Shown: positions 1-5,706 of the stretch, in pieces | Position numbering within the stretch: the first letter of the stretch is position 1 | Layout: each line of letters starts with the position of its first letter | Notes under the pieces: model-generated | Told to the model about the DNA's origin: nothing | What the model saw: only the letters and a program-made list of their open reading frames with translations | Databases searched by the model: none | Assembly: GCA_017547265.1 (NCBI GenBank) | Contig: JAFYQC010000236.1 | Span: forward strand, 1-10,973 | DNA length: 10,973 nt | Reading direction: 5' to 3' | Source: Kiritimatiellia bacterium | GTDB taxonomy: Bacteria; Verrucomicrobiota; Kiritimatiellia; RFP12; UBA1067 | Program-made: the position numbers and the translations under genes

Positions 1-1589
1 ACCTGGAACGCGCTGTGCAGCGCGCCGAACTTCTGCTCGACGACCTCTTTGCTGTACCCCGCGATCTCGAACGCCTTGTACATCACCTCGGGGAGGTGGT
101 TGCGGATGGCGCCGGAGGAGAGCTCGATGCCGTTGCACACGACGTCGTACTGGTAGGCCACGATGTCGAGAGGCGGCATCTCCTCAAGCGCCTTCAGCCC
201 GCCCTGCGGCATGGAGAAGGGGTTGTGCGAGAAGATGATCTTGCCGGTCTCGGGATCCTTCTCGAAGAACGGGAAGTCGACGATCCAGCAGAAGCGGTAG
301 ACGTTGTGCTCGCGGATGTCGTTCGTCATGTGGTCTGCGATGTCGGTGCGCACCAGCCCCGAGAGGCGGTTGCACTCGTCGACGTCGGCGGCCATGAAGA
401 AGAGCGCGTCGGTCGGCTCCATGCCGGAGATCTTCTTCATCTCCTCGAGCTGGTCGGCGGAGAGGAACTTGGCAATCGGGCCCTTAAGCTCGCCTTCCTT
501 AGTCCAGCTGATGTAGCCAAGACCCTTGCCTCCGTTCTCCTTGACGAACGCCTCGCGCTTGTCGAACCAAGTGCGCGTCTCAACGCCGACGATTCCCTTT
601 ACGAGAAGGCCCTTGACGAGACCGCCGTTCTTGACGCACGCCGCAAACGCCTTGAAGTCGGCCTTCGCGAAGAAGTCGGACATGTCGATCCACTTGAGCG
701 GGTTCCTGAGGTCCGGCTTGTCGGAACCGTACGTCATCATCGCGTCGCGGTACTTGATGCGCGGCCACGGCGCCTCGGTGCACTCCCACGATGAGAACTT
801 CTTGAATGTCTTGCCTACGACATCCTCGACGACGGCGAAGATCTCGTCCTGCGTCGCGTAGGACATCTCGATGTCCATCTGGTAGAACTCGCCCGGGGAT
901 CGGTCGGCGCGCGCGGCCTCGTCGCGGAAGCACGGCGCGATCTGGAAATACTTGTCGAAGCCCGAGACCATCAGGAGCTGCTTGAACATCTGCGGCGCCT
1001 GCGGAAGGGCGTAGAACATGCCGCGGTGGATGCGGCTCGGCACCAGGTAGTCGCGCGCGCCCTCGGGCGAGGAGGCGGTGAGGATCGGCGTCTGGAACTC
1101 GTGGAATCCCTTCTCCCACATCTTCTCGCGGAGGAAGCGGATGACGTCGCTCCGGAGGATGATGTTCTTGTGCAGCTTCTCGCGGCGGAGGTCGAGGAAA
1201 CGGTACTGGAGTCGCACGTCCTCGCTCTCGTCGGCCTTTTCGTCGGGAATGTAGAGGGGCGTCACCTGCGAGGCCGACTCCATCACGAGTTCGTTCGCCT
1301 CGATTTCGATTTCGCCAGTGGGAAGCTCGGGGTTGATCGTGTCAGGAGTCCTCAGCTTCACCTCGCCCGTCACGGTGATGACCGATTCAAGGTGCGCCTT
1401 TTCGACGAGGCCGAAGAAGCTGCGCGAAGGATGGACGACGATCTGCGTGAGGCCGTAGTGGTCGCGGAGGTCCACGAAGAGGATTCCGCCGTGGTCACGG
1501 AGGCGGAACATCCAGCCGGAAAGTCTGACAGTCTTGCCCGCGTCAGAGGCGCGGAGCTCGTTGCATGTATGTGTACGATAGGGATGCAT
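1..1589 (-). CDS. aspS: Aspartyl-tRNA synthetase, C-terminus cut by the window edge
   Basis: Class II aminoacyl-tRNA synthetase that charges tRNA-Asp in the cytoplasm. About 529 residues are visible, starting MHPYRTHTCNELRASDAG. In order: an N-terminal OB-fold anticodon-binding domain (about 1-105, RDHGGILFVDLRD at 32-44); the catalytic core with YRFLDLRRE near 129-137, PEGARDYLVPSR at 175-186, the QAPQ form of the QSPQ motif at 197-200, and motif 2 FRDEAARADR at 221-230; a bacterial GAD insertion (about 290-410); then SHNPFSMPQGG and NGIELSSGAIRNH. Motif 3 and roughly 60 final residues lie beyond base 1. The ATG at 1589 has an AGGAG Shine-Dalgarno 7 nt upstream and its own -10 element, so the start is well supported. 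His33 replaces the Leu30 of E. coli AspRS, a change linked to non-discriminating enzymes that also charge tRNA-Asn. nadA lies upstream on the same strand but appears separately promoted. Confidence 0.97.
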   Translation of the reverse strand, partial: MHPYRTHTCNELRASDAGKTVRLSGWMFRLRDHGGILFVDLRDHYGLTQIVVHPSRSFFGLVEKAHLESVITVTGEVKLRTPDTINPELPTGEIEIEANELVMESASQVTPLYIPDEKADESEDVRLQYRFLDLRREKLHKNIILRSDVIRFLREKMWEKGFHEFQTPILTASSPEGARDYLVPSRIHRGMFYALPQAPQMFKQLLMVSGFDKYFQIAPCFRDEAARADRSPGEFYQMDIEMSYATQDEIFAVVEDVVGKTFKKFSSWECTEAPWPRIKYRDAMMTYGSDKPDLRNPLKWIDMSDFFAKADFKAFAACVKNGGLVKGLLVKGIVGVETRTWFDKREAFVKENGGKGLGYISWTKEGELKGPIAKFLSADQLEEMKKISGMEPTDALFFMAADVDECNRLSGLVRTDIADHMTNDIREHNVYRFCWIVDFPFFEKDPETGKIIFSHNPFSMPQGGLKALEEMPPLDIVAYQYDVVCNGIELSSGAIRNHLPEVMYKAFEIAGYSKEVVEQKFGALHSAFQ

Positions 1590-1610
1590 CAATTTTCTCC
1601 TGAAAAATTG
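1590..1610 (-). repeat. Perfect 7-bp inverted repeat enclosing the aspS Shine-Dalgarno
   Basis: Immediately before the aspS ATG, CAATTTT and AAAATTG are exact reverse complements separated by seven bases (TCAGGAG on the minus strand), so the AGGAG site lies in the middle. It could be a weak AU-rich hairpin presenting the ribosome site in its loop, or a DNA operator covering the predicted start point. The predicted +1 (about 1608) trims the RNA stem to about 5 bp, which favours the DNA interpretation or no function. Confidence 0.45.
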
Positions 1611-1614
1611 CCGT

Positions 1615-1623
1615 ATTATACCA
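1615..1623 (-). promoter_or_regulatory. Extended -10 promoter of aspS
   Basis: Reading the minus strand, TGGTATAAT (TGn extension plus a perfect TATAAT) lies 25 nt before the aspS ATG. Transcription would start near 1608, giving a leader of about 19 nt that contains the AGGAG site. No convincing -35 hexamer is present at 16-18 bp spacing, as is common for extended -10 promoters. Thirteen bases, TTTATGGTATAAT, are identical to the promoter of the kinase operon. Found by motif inspection only. Confidence 0.75.
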
Positions 1624-1649
1624 TAAATTGGCGTGTCGTGCCCACTTGG

Positions 1650-2546
1650 CTATGCGATTGCAAGCATTGCCTCGATGGCGCGTCGTGCGCGAACGGCTGT
1701 CTCTTCAGGCACCGTGACGCGCGTTTTCATTTCGCGCAAAGCTTCTGCGAGGTTTTCGAGTGTCGTCTTTTTCATGTTCGGGCAGACGAGCCGGTCGTTT
1801 ACGGGATAGAAAGTCTTTTCGGGGTTTTCCTGCCTTAGACGGTGGAGAATGCCGACTTCAGTGCCGACGACGATTTCCTTCGCGGCAGATTCGCGGGCGA
1901 ACTTGCACATCCCGCCCGTAGAGAGCCGCTCGTCAGCCGCATCGCGCACGTCGCGTGCACATTCGGGGTGGACCATCACTGGGGCGCCTGGGTGCGCGGT
2001 TCTCGCGTCGGCTATCGATTTTGCAGTAAGCGCTGCGTGAGTTGGGCAGTATCCTGGCCAGAGGATGTACTTCCTGCCGAGAAGGCCCATTATGTGCGAG
2101 CCGAGGTGCTGGTCGGGAACGAAGATTATCTCGTCGTCGGGCGCAAAGGTCGCCATTACCCGCTCGGCGTTGCCAGAGGTGACGCAGATGTCGCACTCGG
2201 CCTTGACCTCTGCTGTCGAGTTCACGTAGCAGACGGCCTTTGCGCCGGGGTGCTTTGCCTTGAGCTCTCGAAGTTGCGCGCCCGTTATCATGTCTGCCAT
2301 GGGGCAGCCGGCGGTCGGGTCGGGGATTAGGACGGTCTTTTCTGGGTTCAGTATCGCCGCCGTCTCGGCCATGAAGTAGACGCCGCAGAAAACTATCACA
2401 TCGGCGTCGACCTGCGTCGCCCTGCGCGCGAGCTCGAGCGAGTCGCCGGTGAAGTCTGCGGCATCCTGTACTTCTGCGCGGCAGTAGTTGTGCGCGAGTA
2501 TTACCGCATTGCGGCTTTTCTTTAGGCGTTCTATCTCTTCGTTCAT
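1650..2546 (-). CDS. nadA: Quinolinate synthase A (NadA)
   Basis: Condenses iminoaspartate with dihydroxyacetone phosphate to make quinolinate for de novo NAD synthesis, using an oxygen-sensitive [4Fe-4S] cluster in the cytoplasm. At 298 aa it has the length of the compact NadA form, a threefold repeated fold. Visible signatures are AHNY at 18-21, QDAADFTGDS at 27-36, IPDPTAGCPMAD at 74-85, VPDQHLG at 143-149, VHPEC at 192-196 and CPNMKKTTL at 255-263. The cluster ligands are Cys81, Cys196 and Cys255, all present, with the catalytic His19, Tyr21 and His193. The ATG at 2546 gives the usual short N-terminus before AHNY, so an upstream start is not needed. No Shine-Dalgarno precedes it and the -10 element ends only 8 nt upstream, so the mRNA is probably leaderless. 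No nadB or nadC is in the window. Confidence 0.97.
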   Translation of the reverse strand: MNEEIERLKKSRNAVILAHNYCRAEVQDAADFTGDSLELARRATQVDADVIVFCGVYFMAETAAILNPEKTVLIPDPTAGCPMADMITGAQLRELKAKHPGAKAVCYVNSTAEVKAECDICVTSGNAERVMATFAPDDEIIFVPDQHLGSHIMGLLGRKYILWPGYCPTHAALTAKSIADARTAHPGAPVMVHPECARDVRDAADERLSTGGMCKFARESAAKEIVVGTEVGILHRLRQENPEKTFYPVNDRLVCPNMKKTTLENLAEALREMKTRVTVPEETAVRARRAIEAMLAIA

Positions 2547-2554
2547 TGCCGAAT

Positions 2555-2563
2555 ATTATACCA
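2555..2563 (-). promoter_or_regulatory. nadA: Extended -10 promoter of nadA, giving a leaderless mRNA
   Basis: The minus strand reads TGGTATAAT, then eight bases, then the nadA ATG. With normal spacing from the -10 box, transcription starts 0-2 nt before the AUG, leaving no room for a ribosome binding site. No good -35 hexamer is seen. The spacing is read directly from the sequence; leaderless translation is inferred. Confidence 0.7.
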
Positions 2564-2716
2564 AAATTATGCTCCGCCACTTTGCCCATTGGCCCATGTC
2601 TTTCATGTATTGCAGAATATGACAAGTGAAAATGAAATTGCTTTGCTGGCGTTCCTGTTGATTTTGCATGTGCCAGAAGTTGAGATTGAGAGGTTCAATC
2701 CCAGCGAAAAGCGCAA

Positions 2717-2730
2717 GTGCAGAACTGCAC
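2717..2730. promoter_or_regulatory. Perfect 14-bp palindrome at the -35 position of the kinase operon promoter
   Basis: GTGCAG-AA-CTGCAC is a perfect 6-2-6 dyad. Its right half occupies exactly the -35 hexamer position for a 17-bp spacer to the TATAAT at 2748. No recognisable -35 consensus is there. Position and symmetry fit a dimeric regulator's operator (repressor by occlusion, or activator at -35). It lies upstream of the predicted RNA start, so an RNA hairpin role is unlikely. The binding protein is unknown. Confidence 0.5.
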
Positions 2731-2744
2731 AAAGCCGTTCTTTA

Positions 2745-2753
2745 TGGTATAAT
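2745..2753 (+). promoter_or_regulatory. Extended -10 promoter of the kinase/phosphatase operon
   Basis: TGGTATAAT, with a perfect TATAAT at 2748-2753, is followed by seven bases and the ATG at 2761. The predicted start point is about 2760, so the first gene would be read from a leaderless message. No other promoter-like sequence was recognised before 9038, which suggests this one serves kinase 1 through the response regulator and possibly the histidine kinase. Confidence 0.72.
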
Positions 2754-2760
2754 GCTGTCA

Positions 2761-3768
2761 ATGGACGGCGATTGGCGAGAGACGCTAGTCCCCGGAAGCA
2801 TTTTCGGGAACCTGCGCATTGTGAAGCGGCTTGGCTCGGGCGGCATGGGAGTGGTTTTCCTTGCCGAGAACCCGACGGGGGCCAAGTGCGCCCTAAAGGT
2901 CCTCGCTCCGTCAGACGCTTCCGACGAAGGACGCTTCGAAGAACGCTTCAAGAACGAGGCGCAGTTTGCGCTCAAGACCCGTCACCCGAATTTCGTAGAG
3001 GTGTGGGACGCGGGGCGCGACGCTGCGACTGGGCTTTACTACCATGTCATGGAGTATCTTTCGGGCGGTTCGCTCAGGGAACTCGTGGCCGAGTCCAAGG
3101 ACGGTCTCCCGATCGAGAGGGCTGTTTCGATCGCGCGCGATGTCGCGCATGCGCTCGTTCACATCGAGCGCAACGGAATGGTGCACCGCGACATAAAGCC
3201 CGACAACGTCCTCTTTACGGCCGATGGCGTCGCCAAGCTTGCGGACTTCGGCATATCGCGTTTCGAAACGAGCGACGACGTCCATGCGACGCGCGCGGCC
3301 GCGGTGATCGGGACGCCTGCCTACATGGCCCCCGAGCAGATGATCGACTCCCACGACGTCGACATAAGGGCCGACATCTATTCCTTTGGCGTTATGCTTT
3401 ATGAGCTTCTTGCGGGGCGCAGGCCTAACGCGGGCGAAAACGCGATGAACACCCTCGCAAAGGCGATAGAGGGTTTTTCGTTTGCCGATGTTCGCGAGCT
3501 GCGGCCCGACGTTCCCTCCGCGCTTGCGGAGCTCGTCTCCGACATGACGCTTCCGAACCCCGACGACAGGCCGGGTTCCGCTGCGCTCGTGCTAATGCGA
3601 ATAGTAAAACTTGTCGACACCAGCGAAGACGGTACGACAGAGGCGGCGGCAGCCCAGGCCAAGCTCCCTTGGTATCGCGATCGCGGCGTCTTGTATGCGG
3701 CGACTGCGATGGCTCTTGCGCTTGAAGCGCTTGTCCTTGCGGTTTTCAGAGCAGTGAGGGGAGGGTAG
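2761..3768 (+). CDS. Transmembrane Ser/Thr protein kinase, PknB/Hanks type (kinase 1)
   Basis: Phosphorylates Ser/Thr residues with ATP at the inner face of the membrane; the substrate is unknown. From ATG 2761 the protein has 335 residues. The kinase domain spans about 18-280: glycine loop LGSGGMGVVF at 24-33, ATP-anchoring Lys46, helix-C Glu66, catalytic loop HRDIKPDN at 142-149 (Asp144), DFG at 162-164, activation segment GTPAYMAPE at 184-192. It is an RD kinase, so activation-loop autophosphorylation is expected. After a short linker there is one membrane helix (about 309-328) and only a few residues, so it has no PASTA or other sensor ectodomain. An open frame extends upstream to 2668, but those starts lie upstream of the promoter, and the ATG at 2752 overlaps the -10 box. 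2761 is therefore chosen and the mRNA looks leaderless. It is first in the operon with PP2C and kinase 2. Confidence 0.95.
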   Translation: MDGDWRETLVPGSIFGNLRIVKRLGSGGMGVVFLAENPTGAKCALKVLAPSDASDEGRFEERFKNEAQFALKTRHPNFVEVWDAGRDAATGLYYHVMEYLSGGSLRELVAESKDGLPIERAVSIARDVAHALVHIERNGMVHRDIKPDNVLFTADGVAKLADFGISRFETSDDVHATRAAAVIGTPAYMAPEQMIDSHDVDIRADIYSFGVMLYELLAGRRPNAGENAMNTLAKAIEGFSFADVRELRPDVPSALAELVSDMTLPNPDDRPGSAALVLMRIVKLVDTSEDGTTEAAAAQAKLPWYRDRGVLYAATAMALALEALVLAVFRAVRGG

Positions 3769-3773
3769 CCGCC

Positions 3774-4550
3774 ATGCTGTTCGGACTTATGGGAGGAAGG
3801 CGCAAGTTCAGGGTCGACGTCGCGTACACGAGCGAACGCGGGCTCGTTCGCAAGGAGAACCAGGACCATGTGATAGCCGACCCGAAGGCGTTAGTGTTCT
3901 GTGTCGCGGACGGCATGGGTGGCGGTGATGCGGGTGGCGAGGCGAGCGAAATCATCTGCCGCAATGTCGATTCCGTACTGCATGACTACGCGAGCTTTGC
4001 AGACCGCGTGCGGCTTGTCGACGACGCAATAAGGCGCGCCGACGGCGACATACGCTCGGTCGCCGCGTCCGCAGGGTACAGGCAGATGGGCTCCACCGCA
4101 GCCGTGCTCGTCAGCGACGGCAAGCGTATCGCCGCCGTCGGCAACGTAGGCGACAGCCGAGTCTATCGATTGCGCGCCGGCCGGCTGCAGCAGATCACCA
4201 AGGACCACACGCTTGCCGAGGAACTCACGCAGCATTGTCCGTCGCGTATCACAAAGCCGTTCGCGGACATACGCTCGATTGCTCTCTCCCACGTCCTTAC
4301 GCGCGCTGTCGGCGTCGGACAGGAGCCGCTCAAGGTCGACTGGCACAAGATCGACGTTGTCGACGGCGATGTCCTGCTTCTTTGTTCGGACGGCGTACAT
4401 GGTTCCATTTCCCATTCCGTGCTTTTGGACGCAGTGCAGGCCGGCGGCTCGTCCAAGGAGATTGTCGACCGCATAGCCACTCTGGTCGTCGCGAGCGGCG
4501 CGCGCGACAACTACTCCGCGATCGTCGTTAAGATCGGAGGCTCGAAGTGA
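3774..4550 (+). CDS. PP2C-family Ser/Thr protein phosphatase (PrpC/Stp type)
   Basis: Metal-dependent phosphatase that removes phosphate from phospho-Ser/Thr, presumably opposing the two kinases that flank it. It is 258 residues, the normal size for a single-domain bacterial PP2C. Motifs in order: RKENQD at 26-31, ADGMGGGDAGGEAS at 45-58, GSTAAV at 106-111, GNVGDSRVYRLRAGRLQQITKD starting at 123, VLTRAVG at 174-180, LLCSDGVHG at 202-210 and DNYSAIVV at 245-252. The Mn/Mg ligands are therefore Asp31, Asp46, Gly47, Asp206 and Asp245, all present. There is no membrane segment, so it is cytoplasmic. The ATG at 3774 is 5 nt after the kinase 1 stop, with a GGAGG ribosome site (3760-3764) inside the last codons of kinase 1. 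Its stop overlaps the start of kinase 2, so the three genes are probably translationally coupled. Confidence 0.96.
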   Translation: MLFGLMGGRRKFRVDVAYTSERGLVRKENQDHVIADPKALVFCVADGMGGGDAGGEASEIICRNVDSVLHDYASFADRVRLVDDAIRRADGDIRSVAASAGYRQMGSTAAVLVSDGKRIAAVGNVGDSRVYRLRAGRLQQITKDHTLAEELTQHCPSRITKPFADIRSIALSHVLTRAVGVGQEPLKVDWHKIDVVDGDVLLLCSDGVHGSISHSVLLDAVQAGGSSKEIVDRIATLVVASGARDNYSAIVVKIGGSK

Positions 4551-5683
4551 ATTTTGGCAAGAAGGAGATATTCCGCGTAGGCGACAGGTTTCGCGGCTAC
4601 GTTGTGGAGCGTCTTCTCGGAAACGGCTCGCTCGGTGCCGTCTATCTCGTACGGCACGAGGTGCTTGACACGATCTACGCGCTCAAGGCTTTGTTTCCGG
4701 AGGTTGCGAAGGAGAACGCCGACTACGTGAAGAGGTTTCTGCGCGAGGCGAAGATTGCGACGCGCATCCGCCACCCCAACCTCGTCGCTGTACACGACTG
4801 CGGCTACGACGAGTCTCGAGAGCTGTACTACATCGTGATGGACTATGTGTCTGGCGGGGATCTCAGGCAGGCGCTCGCTTTTGCAGGGCGTTTCGCGCCC
4901 GACCGCGCCGTCGAGGTCGTGTTGCAGGTCGCGTCTGCGCTCGATGCCGCGCAGGAATACCACGTAGTCCATCGCGACATAAAGCCCGAGAACATAATGA
5001 TCCAGCCCGACGGGACGGTGAAGCTTGTCGACCTCGGCATCGCAAAGGCCGACGGACTGCGCGACTCCCTTTGTACCGAGGCGGAAAGCGTGTTTGGCAC
5101 TCCCGCCTACGTCGCGCCAGAGCAGGCGGTCGACGCTTCGGCCGTAGACGTGCGGGCTGACATCTATTCTCTCGGCGTCGTGCTTTTCGAGATGATTGCA
5201 GGGCGCGTTCCCTACGAAGGTCCTAACGCGCCGCAGATACTCGTCCAGACTCTCTCCAACGAGCCGTTTCCGGATATACGCGACATGAATCCCGACGTGA
5301 AGCCAGAGCTCGCGATTATCATCAGGCGCATGTGCGTGAAGGAACGTGATAGGCGCATAGCAACTCCCGCGGCGCTCATCGAGGAATTCAGGAAGATCGG
5401 CTACCGCCCCAAGGACACTCCGACCCCCGGGGTGAAGTACGGTCGCCGCGCAGATTCCGCGCCGACTGTCGTCAGCATGCGCGCGCTTCTGGAGAAGGGC
5501 GCGAACACCGCCGTGGCCGATGGTGATCCACTTGCGTTCGAGACACAGGACGTGGAGATACAGGACTTCGTCGATCGCCTCAAGAGGCGCAAGCGCAAGA
5601 GAAAGCTGGCGTCGACGGCGGCAATTGCCGCGGCTGCGATTCTTGCGCTTCTCGTCTTCGCGTGGCTTGTAGGAGTGATGTAG
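4547..5683 (+). CDS. Transmembrane Ser/Thr protein kinase, PknB/Hanks type (kinase 2)
   Basis: Second Hanks-type kinase, 378 residues. Glycine loop LGNGSLGAVY at 24-33, Lys47, helix-C Glu67, HRDIKPEN at 142-149 (Asp144), metal-binding triad DLG at 162-164 (Leu replaces the usual Phe, tolerated in active kinases), GTPAYVAPE at 184-192. A linker of about 60 residues (285-345) follows the kinase domain, then a very basic stretch (RLKRRKRKRK, 344-353) and one membrane helix (about 355-375) ending three residues before the C-terminus. By the positive-inside rule the kinase is cytoplasmic, with no outside domain. The start is GTG at 4547, overlapping the PP2C stop as GTGA, with GGAGG at 4536-4540 six bases upstream. 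The catalytic motifs sit at the same residue numbers as in kinase 1, pointing to tandem paralogues. Confidence 0.95.
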   Translation: MNFGKKEIFRVGDRFRGYVVERLLGNGSLGAVYLVRHEVLDTIYALKALFPEVAKENADYVKRFLREAKIATRIRHPNLVAVHDCGYDESRELYYIVMDYVSGGDLRQALAFAGRFAPDRAVEVVLQVASALDAAQEYHVVHRDIKPENIMIQPDGTVKLVDLGIAKADGLRDSLCTEAESVFGTPAYVAPEQAVDASAVDVRADIYSLGVVLFEMIAGRVPYEGPNAPQILVQTLSNEPFPDIRDMNPDVKPELAIIIRRMCVKERDRRIATPAALIEEFRKIGYRPKDTPTPGVKYGRRADSAPTVVSMRALLEKGANTAVADGDPLAFETQDVEIQDFVDRLKRRKRKRKLASTAAIAAAAILALLVFAWLVGVM

Positions 5684-5706
5684 GTTCAAGAAAGGGTTAT
5701 GGAAAA

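Larger units (their letters stand above)
2547..2760. other. Divergent intergenic region between nadA and the kinase operon
   Basis: These 214 nt separate two outward-facing genes and are clearly more AT-rich than the flanking genes. They hold the nadA -10 element at one end, the kinase 1 -10 element at the other, and a 14-bp palindrome near the latter. Nothing in the middle (about 2575-2710) resembles a gene, tRNA or riboswitch. A GGTTCAATCCC stretch near 2692 looks like a tRNA T-loop but lacks pairing. Confidence 0.7.

Noticed and set aside
15..1838. Long plus-strand frames opposite aspS and nadA
   Set aside because: Both minus-strand genes are unambiguous by motif; the plus-strand translations have no recognisable family pattern.
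2646..2676. CTGGC/GCCAG inverted repeat in the divergent region
   Set aside because: Only five base pairs separated by over 20 nt, easily due to chance.
2685..2710. GGTTCAATCCC resembling a tRNA T-loop
   Set aside because: The flanking bases do not form a 5-bp T-stem and no acceptor, D or anticodon arm can be built around it.
2668..2760. Upstream start for kinase 1 adding 31 residues
   Set aside because: It would start upstream of the predicted transcription start, run through the palindrome and -10 box, and add residues absent from kinase domains.
5035..5039. DLG in place of DFG in kinase 2 as a sign of a pseudokinase
   Set aside because: The Asp is kept, Leu at this position occurs in active kinases, and Lys47, Glu67 and HRD are all intact.
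4511..5689. A 392-residue open frame antisense to kinase 2
   Set aside because: It lies wholly opposite a gene with intact kinase motifs, shows no family motif, and is the expected by-product of GC-rich codon bias on the opposite strand.
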